The notes below the pieces were generated by a model. That model did not search any database, had not been told where the DNA came from, and saw only the letters and a program-made list of their open reading frames with translations. The translations under genes were made by a program, and so were the position numbers. From Planctomycetota bacterium (GTDB lineage: Bacteria; Planctomycetota; PUPC01; JACPCR01), in assembly GCA_027625095.1 (NCBI GenBank), contig JAQBXN010000005.1:86959-146310 (forward strand): a DNA stretch of 59,352 bases. The letters are read 5' to 3'. Shown here in pieces: positions 17,870 through 27,596 of this stretch (within the stretch, counting starts at the first letter, position 1; each line of letters begins with the position of its first letter).

Positions 17870-18364
17870 ATGTCCTATGTCCTGTCCCTTAATCTAAACA
17901 TACGTCCGACGATCTATCGCCCACCGTCGATAGATGTGTCGAAGTATCTCTGTAAGCCTGCACCGCCAAGCTGCAATCCGCCTGAGGTTCCATCAGCTCC
18001 GGGCGGAGGTTACAGCCGTCCAGGCGGTTCTTATTGTCAACCGGAACGGCCCACGTACTGCTTACCGGAAAGACCATTCTGCTACCCACGGCCTACATGT
18101 CCGCCGCCATGTGATCCGCCGCCAGTATGTCCTCCCCCGGTCTGTGATCCGCCACCGGTTTGTGATCCGCCTCCAGGCAGTTCCAAGGGGTCAGGGGGGA
18201 AGGTCAAATCTAAGAAATCAAAGGCCAGTAAGGTCTCCGGCAAGAAAAGCAAAAAGGGTTCGAAGGTGAAGTCTGGCGGTTCGAAGAGATCTGGAGGATC
18301 CAAAGGTTCTTCTAAGGGCAGCCAGATCACCAAATACTGCCGCCCAATCAGCACCTGGGTCTAA
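17870..18364 (+). CDS. Pro/Cys-rich protein with a basic Lys/Ser/Gly tail, unknown function
   Basis: The 164-aa protein has no family I recognise. Residues about 1-30 are ordinary (MSYVLSLNLNIRPTIYRPP). Residues 27-105 are Pro/Cys rich, with repeats of the CDPPPV type near 90-105 and a dozen or so cysteines. Residues 105-155 are almost only Lys, Ser and Gly, like a disordered polycation. A last Cys lies in KYCRPISTWV. No signal peptide or membrane segment is seen. Expression looks real and strong: a near-perfect Shine-Dalgarno (AAGGAGGT) sits about 6 nt before the ATG, and a strong terminator follows at 18388. The proline-cysteine spacing resembles structural or metal-binding wall and coat proteins. 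It converges with the MNIO gene at 18428; any link to it is speculative. Confidence 0.75.
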   Translation: MSYVLSLNLNIRPTIYRPPSIDVSKYLCKPAPPSCNPPEVPSAPGGGYSRPGGSYCQPERPTYCLPERPFCYPRPTCPPPCDPPPVCPPPVCDPPPVCDPPPGSSKGSGGKVKSKKSKASKVSGKKSKKGSKVKSGGSKRSGGSKGSSKGSQITKYCRPISTWV

Positions 18365-18387
18365 TGCACCCATGACAATTACCCGCA

Positions 18388-18425
18388 GGCGGTCCCGGAG
18401 ATAACTCCGGGACCGCCTTCTTTTG
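18388..18425 (+). terminator. Rho-independent terminator of the Pro/Cys-rich gene
   Basis: A perfect 13-bp GC-rich stem (GGCGGTCCCGGAG, 18388-18400, paired with 18405-18417) has a 4-nt ATAA loop and is followed by TTCTTTTG. There is no T-run on the minus strand, so it should not stop the converging MNIO gene. Confidence 0.92.
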
Positions 18426-18427
18426 TA

Positions 18428-19366
18428 TCAGTGCATTTGTGGTACGAGATGCGAGATCGGATTAGAAACCCTTCGTGACTCTGATCTGCCGCCGACACTT
18501 GGGCCTTCATCCGTGTTATCGAACGACTCAGGTTTCAATTCATCTGACATGAATCGTTTAGCCTTCATCACCTCCTGATGAACCACAGGGAAAGGCGGTA
18601 TATTCGCATCCCATTCCAACAAAGTTGAGACGCCGCCGGTGAGCTTGTGGGCCAGGCGATAGAGTTCCCACACTGGATCGATCACGTGGTCGTCGTGCGT
18701 GTCGATAATATGCGTTCCGCAATTCGAATGGCCGGCCAGGTGAAACTGAACGATTCGCTCATGCGGGACGTTCCGGATGAACTCTTCAGGATCGAATCCG
18801 TGATTCACACTGGACACATAGACGTTGTTTACATCGAGCAACAAACCACAGTCGGCCTCTTCTGCCATGTAGGAAATAAAGTCCCACTCGGTCATTGTCG
18901 AATCCGAGAACTCGAGGTAGGTGCTCGGATTTTCAAAGACGAATGGGCGTTCAAGAACGTCCTGGACGATCTTGATCCGCTCGACCAGATGTCGCAGCGA
19001 TTCCTCGGTGTAAGGGATCGGCAGCAGATCGTGCGTGTTGATGCCCATGACCCCCGTCCAGCAGACGTGATCGGAAATCCATACCGGATTGACCTCAGCC
19101 GCCAGCGCCTTGAGCTTGGCGAGGTATTCCATGTTGAGCTTGTCGGTGCTGCCAATGGAGAGCGATACGCCATGCATGACCAGTTGATAACGTTCCGCTA
19201 TCTGTTCAAGGATGTATCTGGGCCGCCCTCGAGAATCACAGAAATTTTCTGAAATAATCTCGAACCAATCGACTTCCGGCTGCTCGGTGAGGATGTGATC
19301 GAAATGGACATTGCGCAGGCCAACACCAAGACCGAGATTGGGATGTCCGAGACGACTGGCGGGCAT
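18428..19366 (-). CDS. DUF692/MNIO-family enzyme (multinuclear non-heme iron, BufB-like)
   Basis: The product is about 312 aa from the ATG at 19366 ([19 protein letters not shown]); the open frame extends 50 codons upstream but lacks family similarity there. Family blocks are complete: [68 protein letters not shown] and [11 protein letters not shown], containing the His, Asp and Glu residues that bind two or three irons. Characterised members (MbnB, TglH, ChrH, BufB) use oxygen to remodel cysteines in ribosomal peptides. The Tat-exported Cys-rich protein encoded 175 nt upstream on the same strand is the likely substrate. No DUF2063 (BufC/recognition) partner or DoxX gene is present nearby, which is unusual for a buf locus. 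The C-terminal tail (about 40 residues) is Ser/Asp rich. Confidence 0.92.
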   Translation of the reverse strand: MPASRLGHPNLGLGVGLRNVHFDHILTEQPEVDWFEIISENFCDSRGRPRYILEQIAERYQLVMHGVSLSIGSTDKLNMEYLAKLKALAAEVNPVWISDHVCWTGVMGINTHDLLPIPYTEESLRHLVERIKIVQDVLERPFVFENPSTYLEFSDSTMTEWDFISYMAEEADCGLLLDVNNVYVSSVNHGFDPEEFIRNVPHERIVQFHLAGHSNCGTHIIDTHDDHVIDPVWELYRLAHKLTGGVSTLLEWDANIPPFPVVHQEVMKAKRFMSDELKPESFDNTDEGPSVGGRSESRRVSNPISHLVPQMH

Positions 19367-19541
19367 GAAGGAATGGTAAATGGCTGGTGTATGAAGCGGC
19401 CCTTTTGAGTGCGCCAACTTGTCTGCGCTTTGAATCCTGAATCCTGAACACTTTCGGCTGAGTAAAAGTAAGCGGATCAACTCCAGTGAAAAGGCCCCAT
19501 CATTGAGCATCGGCACCAGAATCGATCCGCCTTGGCCGAAT

Positions 19542-19952
19542 TCATTCCTTGGGGGCCTGACCGATCTTCTTGCCCTTTTCCTTCATGGATGCTTCAAAGG
19601 ATTTCCTGGCAATGCCCCATGCTTTCTTCTTCAGCGGCACGCCACAATCGCCTTTACCTTTGCATTCATTCTGGCCTGGAGCAGCACCGCAGCCTCCCTG
19701 GCCTTTGCAATCGTTGTCGCCGTGGCATCCGTGCTTCTTGGCAGTGGCGCAAGCGCCCATGCCAGCACAGTCGTTCTTGCCGTCAACGCCCTTGCCTTTA
19801 CATGCGTTCAGTCCCTTACAGATGTGAACCTCTGCGGCATCTTCAGCAGTTGCGATGCCGGGCAGCGTCAGACCGGTACCGAGAGCAACACCACCCAATG
19901 CGGCGGCGGTGAGCTTGCTGAAGTCCCGTCGTTTCAAATGACCCTCTTGCAT
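19542..19952 (-). CDS. Bufferin-like Cys-rich precursor with Tat signal
   Basis: The 136-aa product is counted from the ATG at 19952, chosen by its strong Shine-Dalgarno (GGGAGGT); an upstream in-frame start would bury the signal. A Tat motif is clear: [16 protein letters not shown], with a hydrophobic core and cleavage near ATAEDA. The mature part has nine cysteines in a regular pattern ([55 protein letters not shown]) and a basic helical tail ([15 protein letters not shown]). This resembles bufferins and their Tat-signal Cys-rich relatives. Bufferins are RiPPs whose cysteines are oxidised by an MNIO enzyme to bind copper in the periplasm (established for the BufA type). The MNIO gene follows directly on the same strand. 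Copper binding here is inference. Confidence 0.88.
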   Translation of the reverse strand: MQEGHLKRRDFSKLTAAALGGVALGTGLTLPGIATAEDAAEVHICKGLNACKGKGVDGKNDCAGMGACATAKKHGCHGDNDCKGQGGCGAAPGQNECKGKGDCGVPLKKKAWGIARKSFEASMKEKGKKIGQAPKE

Positions 19953-20347
19953 GAGAACCTCCCAAAAAATGAGAAACAGGAAAATGGAAGCGACCAGCAA
20001 TCTAACGAGGGAGAGGTGGTGCCTCCAACTGAAACAGTCTCGCTTGGTCGTAAGACTCGAAGATTCGTTACGGGAAGATAGACCAAAATTAACGGGGAAG
20101 GAATGAACAGATATCGGTTGTGACCCAGAGGGGGCTTGAACCTGATAAATTCAGCAACGACCCGGAAAGCGATCAAACCTCTTACTCGTAATTTCTGAGC
20201 CATTTTTCTGGTCAGTATCCATCGAGTGCTGGACAAGCCCCATAGCCAATCCTTGCGCTCGATTCAAGAAAAGGGCACAGAATTCGAGCAAGAAAGACTG
20301 CGAGCCGAACGTCTCCACTGTCACCCCGTATTCTTAATGCGTCCTTC
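19953..20347. other. Region upstream of the bufferin-like gene
   Basis: This should contain the minus-strand promoter for the precursor and MNIO genes. I see no convincing sigma-70 boxes, metal-sensor operator or gene in it. Confidence 0.5.
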
Positions 20348-20725
20348 GTGGAGAGCGCTGAAGGGAAACACTTTTTTTCCGGGTACGATCGCGTGCGAAC
20401 AACCAGCGTTATACGCCCACTAATCGGCAAGCTTCTGGAAGTAAGCTGCGAAATCAATATCAGCCCGAGTGATCCGGAAGTTATGCAGTTTGGGTTCAGC
20501 GAGGGAGATATTGGACTGGCGACACCGGACGGGAGCTACACGACTGCCTGTGGCGAGAGTTGGCTCGCAGGTTTTAAAACGAATTCTTACGTGAGCAGCA
20601 ACCGAAGCCCCGAAGGTAAATGGGAATCACGAAAGACGAAGTACTATTTCGTTGTGAATCCCAAGATCAGCGAATTCCTTTTGATGTTTCGAATGATCTC
20701 CGTCGCAAACGGCATGATCGAGTAG
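20348..20725 (+). pseudogene. Possible C-terminal fragment of a longer gene, unknown function
   Basis: A GTG-initiated frame of 125 aa reads like protein in its second half (FGFSEGDIGLATPDGSYTTA, GESWLAGFKTNSYVSS, KWESRKTKYYFVVNP, FLLMFRMISVANG) but not at its beginning. There is no Shine-Dalgarno. It looks like the C-terminal end of a beta-rich domain whose 5' part has been lost. It may also be chance coding potential. The rest of the 20.1-20.9 kb region shows nothing else. Confidence 0.35.
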
Positions 20726-20891
20726 ACCACTACAGCGAGATGGCTATCCCCGGAACCTGTCGCCTCGTATTCCGCCGGATCATCATGGAATTGCAGGAGG
20801 GAATCGCAGTCTTTGTGTTACCTCTCTGCCGCGAGTAGCGTTCCCAGGAAGCACCTTAGAAAAGAAAGTGCATTCTTCACCACGCATCCCA

Positions 20892-23800
20892 TCATTTCTT
20901 CGACTTGTAGACCTCGATCTCGCTTGCGCCGTAGCTGTGCCTGACCTCGCCGAGGTTCATTTGGACTTTTCGGGCAACACATCCGGGGGTGTAAAGAAGG
21001 CGGAAGAACTGGTCATTATTAATCGCCAGCGCGAAGCCTCGTTCCGTCTCATTATCGTTGCTCATGAATCCGATACTCTGAACAAGCTCCGACTGCTTGC
21101 TGCAATGTGAGTAGTAGGCGAAGAGATCGAATTTGGATTCCCTGGTCAGGTCGACCTCGAGCCAAAGCCCCCGAACAGCTTGAACGCTCTTAGTCGTATT
21201 CCAATTGCTGTATTTTTCCCCCGAGTAGTACTTGCCGTTAAGAGCCTTCAAGGGATTGTCTCCGGCGGGAAGGTAGGTTCCGGCCACGTAGTCCGGGTCG
21301 GGATTGTGAACGTAGATTTTAGCGTCCTTCGGAAGGCCGCTTACCCCGGTTCCTTCAATATCATCTTCCACATCACTTTCCTCAAACTCGGCCTCGGCCC
21401 CTTCCCCAAGACCGATAGATTCGGCCAACTCTGACGCGCCAGCGGGACGGACATAGACAAGATTTTTTGATGGCCATTTATAGTCCCAGATTTGGAATGA
21501 AGAAATTTCAATCCCCTCCCCCGCCTCCAGAGAAACGGTCAACGGCTTTCCTCGATTCGGCCAGGCAATGTCCTGAGTACGTCCGAGCGGTGCCGGCAGA
21601 TCGAGGATGAACTTTTCTTTGTGACGCCCATCGCTGAGCGTCATTGAAAGCGGAGGATTCGAATCCGGTTTGCGATAGGCAAGGTGCACGTTGAACCCGC
21701 TGCCCTTAGTCACTGCCTGGTCTCCAGTCTGACCTTTGATTTCCTTGAGTAATTTGGCAGAGCAGTGATCTTTCAGATTCTGCAGCGTATCAACCGGCCA
21801 TGGCGGGGTGTTTCTGGCGACTGTTGTCTTGTCAGTGAAAGTAAGCGGCCCCGCAGCTCTTGCTGCCTTCGCCACCTCTACGCCCGTGAGTCGCCATCGT
21901 TCCTTGCCGTCCCAAGAATGCATTGCCACGTCCAGGTTAGGATGAATGACGGCAATCCCGTTCTTGCCCAGCCCACCGAGACTGGCTGAGCCCTCAAGGG
22001 AAATGGACCAGAGGGGCTCGGCTTCTTTGGAATAGGCTTGAACGCGATCGTCATACATCAGACAGAATCTTCCATCTGGAGCCATCGCATAATCCAAGGT
22101 CTCAAATTTCACTGATTCGGCGCCCTCACGGACGTGAATCAGCTCACCCTTTTCGCTGAACAACACCAGCAGCGTTTTCCCATCTTCACCCATCTGAATC
22201 CGGCTGGCTGCGTTTGCGTCCACGTTCCAGGCATCCTGAGACGGAGCTTTTTCGATGAGCGATTTATGCCACGCTAGCTTGCCTGCCCCGTCGTACACGT
22301 AAAGCTGAGATCGGCCATCCACTAAACCTACTCGTGATCCGTCAGAATTAATCTGAAGGCAGTCTCGCATAGGCGCATGCCCCCACGTGTTCACGGATGG
22401 GGGCACGATTTTCCATTTCATTTTCAAGGTCTGGGTATCCACGGCGACCAATTCGGGCGACATGGCAATGGGGAACGGCTGCGCCATGTTTGCCCCGGTC
22501 GGGTGCCCCCAGCAGCTCATGACCAATGTCTTGCCGTCCTCACTCAGTGACATGGCCATGGGCCAATCCGGCGAGTGCGTTTCCCGATAATGTCTGAAAT
22601 TCCGGGATAGGTTGAGCATCCGGTAAGGCCCTTCGATGGGGCCGGCTGTCAGCCCACCCTCGCGTGACCGGTAGAGGGTTCTGCCATCTGGATTGAGGCA
22701 AAAATAATTGCTTGAGACCATTGTAAAATGTTCGCAGTAATCGTTGCCTGGCTGCGGCCACAGCGGGGTGACCGCGGATATGACTCCAGAGGGATTGCTC
22801 GACACAACCAGTCGTTCTCGAGTCTGAAATCCCCTCATCCACTCGGTGCTGTTGCTGTTGGTTAGGGCGTGGAACACGCTCTGCGCATCCTCAGAAATCA
22901 GTGTTCGGAAAGTATCTTTGGGAGCTTCAAAAGTGCCTGCAACCTTCCCCTCCGGACTGATCAAAATCCGTTCCTTGCCGAGGCCCGGCCGCAGGAGGAA
23001 TGCACCCTTCGTATTGGACGCGACCAACGAAGCAAAAAAGCCTCGAAACTGTTTGGCGATAGCGTGAGGCTGGGCATTGGTTACGTTGGAGGTGACACGC
23101 CACGGAGTCTGCGATTTGACTGGCTTTGTTGGGGCCATGCTGGTCGCGCCCGAGTAGTGGGGTGAATCAGGAAGCAGGAGGAACGGCAATGGTTCACTGG
23201 CAGTTTTCGCATTCTCGATCGGTCGCTGAGCGCCCGCGCCATTTTTCAGAATCTCAATCGCCGTTTCCACACCACGACTAAATCCCGCTTCATCGGAGGC
23301 CATAATCGCCAGCGAATGTTTATTCGCTTCAAACGCACTGAAGGCGAGCGCGAGCACAGCATTGCCCGGCCCGGGATCATTCTTCGTTGAACGATATGGA
23401 ATAATCTCATTCAAGGAATCAGCGAGCTTCCCTCCGCCAAAAACAATATTCGGATGATGGACGATAAATTTCGGTGAAATACCCGCATAACCGCCCAGCG
23501 ATGGAACGTGGCCTCGAGTGTTGGGATCGATATAAGATTTCATGTCTTTCCGAACTCCAATGAGGTCGCCAGCATCAATCTCGCGGTACTGTTCCTCCTC
23601 TACAACTGTGGGATACCAGCGCATGTAAACCTCTCCGAAGGAGCTGGGCGTCACCTGGACGATGCGCGCCTGGCCCCCGGCATCCCGGATCGCGATCCCG
23701 AGCAACTGAGCTAGTTTCGTCAGGTGCTGCTGACTCTCCTCAACGAAAATCAATTTCTCTTCTTTCGAATGAAGAAACTTCTCCGTGGCTTCCTTCCTTG

Positions 23801-26800
23801 GCAGAACTACGCGGAGTGGCTCCTTCACAACAATCGCCGGGACGCCGGATTTGACCGCTATGTTCGCGGTACCTTTGACACCGCTGACCAGGTCGGTCGT
23901 TTCGAGCTGCCAGTCGCCCTGCTGACAATTCACGCCGAATTTGAAGTAGGCGGCATCTTCATTTCCAGCCGCGCGGTAGAGGGTCTGGGCAACCTTTCCC
24001 TCCGGAGTTTTCAACTGGAATCGAGCCGGCGTAGGCCCTTTAAACGGCTTGCCTGATTGCCCGATAAGCTGTGCGTTTATTAAGCATTCATTGCCAGCCG
24101 TCAGAGTCTCAGGCGCGTTGGTGGTGATTGCCATGATCGGTTCGGGCAGGGCGGCGAGGATCAGACCGGGCTGATCGAAGAGATCAAGATCTATTCTCAG
24201 CCGGCCGTTCTCGGCCTTGCCCTCAAGCCGTCGGAAATCGTTTAGCTGATAAACCGCTGCATTTTCGTCCCGAAGACGCATCGGGATCTCGCGTGCACGA
24301 ATCCATACGTGAAGTTGGCTCTCCGGTTTGTCGGGATCAAATTTGTCGTTGATGGCAAACACATATCGAACATCCCCGCCATCGAGGGTACTGGTGATGA
24401 CGCGCTCGTCATCACACTGGGCGTAAGGTTGCACCTTCTCCTGGAGCAAGTTTCTAAGCTCCTCCCTATGCGAGAGGTATTGATTCCAGAGGGCAAGACG
24501 GTGTGGTTGTTCGAAGCCCCCCATCCCCTCTTGCCAGATATTCTTTGATGAATAGGAAAGCCGGTGGGCGCCGGGCATTGGCACCGTTGTCTCCGAGTCC
24601 ATCACCACCGATCCGCCAGATTGTTGAAATTCTTTAATCTGCACAACCACGTCTTCAGGCAACGGCATCGTTTGTTTGATGATAAAAAGGATCTTGATGC
24701 CCGAATCCTTCAGTCCACCCCGGGCTACAGTCTCCTGGTAGATGCACTGCGGCGGATATTGAGCGCGAGTGAGCTCGTAGTAACACGCGTGGTAGTCATA
24801 GATGGCCCGGCCGCTCACGGCCATCTGTTCGAACGAACAAAGGATCGCAATATCGGGTTCAACCTCTACAAAAGGCTGAACGGAGCCGTATCCCTTCAGG
24901 AAGGTAACGATATTGCCGACGACACCGTCCATACGGTTGGTCCAGGTATCGGGGAAGGGATAGGAGGTACCCTCCACACGTCGAGCGACTGCCTGTAACA
25001 TATAACCGAACCGATTTGGGGGGGGCGCCAGCCATTCAGCCGCAAGCCAGAAAGGGCGTTGACGGTCGGGGGCGGCTTTCATCGCGGCACGCACCCAGTC
25101 GGTGGTGAAGCCAGGTTCAAGGGCCCAGTCGCCGTGGTCGGTGTATGCCTCCATGGTCGCTGTGGTGAGGCCGCCGTAAAACTTTGGAAGGTAGTTCCCA
25201 CCGGTGCAGCCGTCGTGCCCGGCATTTTCGAATGCCACGGCGAGCCCATCGGGCCGCACTTCCTTGATGGCATCCGCGTACCTTTTGAAGTTGTCGTAAA
25301 ACGCGTCCGAGTAGCCACTCACAAGGTCGCGCTGACGCTTTTTCAGCGCGTCGAGCATTGCTTTAACGTCCGGCTCATTCGAATTTGCGTTGCGGTATTG
25401 GAACTGGTGTTCTTCAGAAGAGATGGGCTGCAGGCCCTTCTTCTTAAGATCTTCGAACAATGCACGATTCCGATCCCCCTTGCGAATATCGGTATCGACG
25501 CCACCCTCAGAATAACCGAAGAGACGCGGGAACCAGGTGTAGTTAACGCCCCACAGGCTCGGGTAATCCGCGCCTGCGCCGAACATGATCTGCTCACGAC
25601 GAATCCAGCGATTTACATCAGGCGTAAAACTGTGATGAACAGAAAGTCCTTCGAGATACCAGCCCTTATAAGTGGATATATAGTCGATATACCCGACGCC
25701 GTTGCGGACACATTCATCCAGGAATAGGGCACCTTCGGCCGGGATAAGGGCGTAATCTGTTGGCAGCCCCTTCGCTTCAAGAGCCTGAGCAAGAGAGGGA
25801 TCAAGGCGTGGTTCGTACGGGAAGGCGTGCCCGTTATGTCCGGCCCGAGTCAGCATCTCAACACCCATCGCGCCCTGTCGGGATGGGGACTTCCACTCAG
25901 GCAGCGTGTCCCAGCCACCGGTGCAGATGGTCGTGTTGCTGACAAGCAAATTCGATTGCCGGACATGATGGTGCAGCGTGACTGTCAGCACGTTGCTGAG
26001 GTGACCGCCCTGCCTCGCAAAGAGAAGATACCTTCCCGGTTCAAACCCCGAACAGTCGACGCTTGCAATAAGTGTATGTTCCGCTGTGGCAAAATTTCCA
26101 ACCTGAACGGCATTCGGTGAATTGGCCTCAGGTTGTGATTCAGCATCCGGCACACTCTGAAGAAAGAGCTGAGCAGGTCCGGAATTCGGCAAGACAATTC
26201 TGACCTCGATCTGTTCACGGGTGGTATAGGCGGAACGGGGAAGCCGGGTGAAAAGGTGCGGCTGAGGCTTCGAGGAAACGACAACCACACTGCGACTGGT
26301 AATGACTCCCCCGTGTTTAATCTCTACCACGGCGGGGCCCGCAGGCCATTGAGAAGGCAGGCTGCACTGGTACGCAACGGAGACGAGACCTTCCTGTGCA
26401 AAAGAGGCCGCGGCTGCAGTTGGCACTTCCCCGGGTTCAACATTCAAAATGACTTTTTCCCAGGGCCGTATCAGTGAGGAGACTTGAACTTCCGGCTTCC
26501 CTTTGCCTGACGCGCTGTCGAGACAGACAACCGTGGGGTTATCTTTGCCCCAGAGATATGGGGCAGAACAGGCACTGTTCGTCTCCCCGTGCCTTACGAA
26601 AAAAGAGTCAGACGAACTCGGGCCGTTCAGTGCCTGTTGCACATGCCGAAACGTCAAACCTTCAAGGCTCACAGTTGGGCCCATTCGAATCGGCTGGATT
26701 TCTCCCTGCTGAGTTACCTGAAATGATCCCCAGGACGATTTGTAAAGCTGCCCTGCAGGCAAATACATGGTGAGCTTCCAGATCGGGTATCGGTGAATCG

Positions 26801-27431
26801 GGGGCCCGACCTTTTCAAAACGTTTCATCAGTTCGACATCGTCTGCAAAGATCTTCAGGTTTGATTTGAACCACTGGGTTTTCTCTTCATTGGTCGAGAC
26901 GAAACTCACAGGAACGAGCCGCAACTGGATCGTGTCCTCCTTAATTACTACGGACGGGCTGAGTGAGCGGAGTTGGATTCCATCAACCTTGAATTTGCCG
27001 TCACCGGGAATGAACTGATGGATGCCATCATGGAGGTCTGTCTTCCGTCTTGATTTCACGGTAAGAATCTGGCCTGCGTCTTTGTGAAACGTGACATCCG
27101 GTGGCGTGACAAGCTTGTCATCGAGCCGAATTCCAAGTGGCCAGTATGCGACGGTGTAGGCACCTTCAAATGCGCGGATGACCGCCACCTTGTCCAGGGG
27201 CTCGGCCTTATCCCATGTCACCAGCTCGATGGTGTATCCGCCCTTGTCAGAGAGGGAAGGTTCACTGCTCGCAAGACCGTCAGGAATGTTAAGGCCACCC
27301 TTTCGGTCGTCGTTATCGATGCCAAGTTCGGTATCAAGGTCATCGATTACTTCGCAGGCGAGTGGAACAGTAAACGCACCCAGGGCGAAAACGATCTGAA
27401 TGGGGGCGAGAAGAGAATGGTGAAATTTCAT
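20892..27431 (-). CDS. Giant secreted multidomain protein with TIM-barrel-like and PQQ-type propeller regions
   Basis: This 2179-aa protein carries a signal peptide (MKFHHSLLAPIQIVFALGAFTV). Residues about 30-560 are beta-sandwich-rich (YTIELVTWDKAEPLDKVAVIR resembles a carbohydrate-binding fold). Residues about 560-960 look like a glycoside-hydrolase-type TIM barrel (VAFENAGHDGC, TMEAYTDHGDWALEPG, FWLAAEWLAPPPNRFGYM), followed by a GH42-trimer-like part (KILFIIKQTMPLPEDVVVQI). Residues about 1480-1930 hold beta-propeller blades (LVAVDTQTLKMKWKIVPP, QLYVYDGAGKLAWHKSL, MHSWDGKERWRL). The end (about 2020-2179) resembles a discoidin-type binding domain. I assign no active-site residues. It probably handles complex extracellular glycans. 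No Shine-Dalgarno is visible. Its nearest same-strand neighbour is over 900 nt away, so it appears monocistronic. Confidence 0.87.
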   Translation of the reverse strand: MKFHHSLLAPIQIVFALGAFTVPLACEVIDDLDTELGIDNDDRKGGLNIPDGLASSEPSLSDKGGYTIELVTWDKAEPLDKVAVIRAFEGAYTVAYWPLGIRLDDKLVTPPDVTFHKDAGQILTVKSRRKTDLHDGIHQFIPGDGKFKVDGIQLRSLSPSVVIKEDTIQLRLVPVSFVSTNEEKTQWFKSNLKIFADDVELMKRFEKVGPPIHRYPIWKLTMYLPAGQLYKSSWGSFQVTQQGEIQPIRMGPTVSLEGLTFRHVQQALNGPSSSDSFFVRHGETNSACSAPYLWGKDNPTVVCLDSASGKGKPEVQVSSLIRPWEKVILNVEPGEVPTAAAASFAQEGLVSVAYQCSLPSQWPAGPAVVEIKHGGVITSRSVVVVSSKPQPHLFTRLPRSAYTTREQIEVRIVLPNSGPAQLFLQSVPDAESQPEANSPNAVQVGNFATAEHTLIASVDCSGFEPGRYLLFARQGGHLSNVLTVTLHHHVRQSNLLVSNTTICTGGWDTLPEWKSPSRQGAMGVEMLTRAGHNGHAFPYEPRLDPSLAQALEAKGLPTDYALIPAEGALFLDECVRNGVGYIDYISTYKGWYLEGLSVHHSFTPDVNRWIRREQIMFGAGADYPSLWGVNYTWFPRLFGYSEGGVDTDIRKGDRNRALFEDLKKKGLQPISSEEHQFQYRNANSNEPDVKAMLDALKKRQRDLVSGYSDAFYDNFKRYADAIKEVRPDGLAVAFENAGHDGCTGGNYLPKFYGGLTTATMEAYTDHGDWALEPGFTTDWVRAAMKAAPDRQRPFWLAAEWLAPPPNRFGYMLQAVARRVEGTSYPFPDTWTNRMDGVVGNIVTFLKGYGSVQPFVEVEPDIAILCSFEQMAVSGRAIYDYHACYYELTRAQYPPQCIYQETVARGGLKDSGIKILFIIKQTMPLPEDVVVQIKEFQQSGGSVVMDSETTVPMPGAHRLSYSSKNIWQEGMGGFEQPHRLALWNQYLSHREELRNLLQEKVQPYAQCDDERVITSTLDGGDVRYVFAINDKFDPDKPESQLHVWIRAREIPMRLRDENAAVYQLNDFRRLEGKAENGRLRIDLDLFDQPGLILAALPEPIMAITTNAPETLTAGNECLINAQLIGQSGKPFKGPTPARFQLKTPEGKVAQTLYRAAGNEDAAYFKFGVNCQQGDWQLETTDLVSGVKGTANIAVKSGVPAIVVKEPLRVVLPRKEATEKFLHSKEEKLIFVEESQQHLTKLAQLLGIAIRDAGGQARIVQVTPSSFGEVYMRWYPTVVEEEQYREIDAGDLIGVRKDMKSYIDPNTRGHVPSLGGYAGISPKFIVHHPNIVFGGGKLADSLNEIIPYRSTKNDPGPGNAVLALAFSAFEANKHSLAIMASDEAGFSRGVETAIEILKNGAGAQRPIENAKTASEPLPFLLLPDSPHYSGATSMAPTKPVKSQTPWRVTSNVTNAQPHAIAKQFRGFFASLVASNTKGAFLLRPGLGKERILISPEGKVAGTFEAPKDTFRTLISEDAQSVFHALTNSNSTEWMRGFQTRERLVVSSNPSGVISAVTPLWPQPGNDYCEHFTMVSSNYFCLNPDGRTLYRSREGGLTAGPIEGPYRMLNLSRNFRHYRETHSPDWPMAMSLSEDGKTLVMSCWGHPTGANMAQPFPIAMSPELVAVDTQTLKMKWKIVPPSVNTWGHAPMRDCLQINSDGSRVGLVDGRSQLYVYDGAGKLAWHKSLIEKAPSQDAWNVDANAASRIQMGEDGKTLLVLFSEKGELIHVREGAESVKFETLDYAMAPDGRFCLMYDDRVQAYSKEAEPLWSISLEGSASLGGLGKNGIAVIHPNLDVAMHSWDGKERWRLTGVEVAKAARAAGPLTFTDKTTVARNTPPWPVDTLQNLKDHCSAKLLKEIKGQTGDQAVTKGSGFNVHLAYRKPDSNPPLSMTLSDGRHKEKFILDLPAPLGRTQDIAWPNRGKPLTVSLEAGEGIEISSFQIWDYKWPSKNLVYVRPAGASELAESIGLGEGAEAEFEESDVEDDIEGTGVSGLPKDAKIYVHNPDPDYVAGTYLPAGDNPLKALNGKYYSGEKYSNWNTTKSVQAVRGLWLEVDLTRESKFDLFAYYSHCSKQSELVQSIGFMSNDNETERGFALAINNDQFFRLLYTPGCVARKVQMNLGEVRHSYGASEIEVYKSKK

Positions 27432-27596
27432 AGGGAAGATTCAGGATGAGCGACAAGAACATCAGCTATACTGGCCGACCTGAGCCATTCTGGTTCAGCT
27501 TTCCGATCGTGCGAGCGAAGCACCATCAATTCGGCAAGGTTTTAGACAGCATACAACTTGCTGCCAACTTCAAGAACAGGCCAACTGGAAATTCAA

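Noticed and set aside
19503..20081. A 192-aa plus-strand open frame
   Set aside because: It is antisense to the Tat-exported Cys-rich precursor, which has a clear signal, ribosome site and family pattern.
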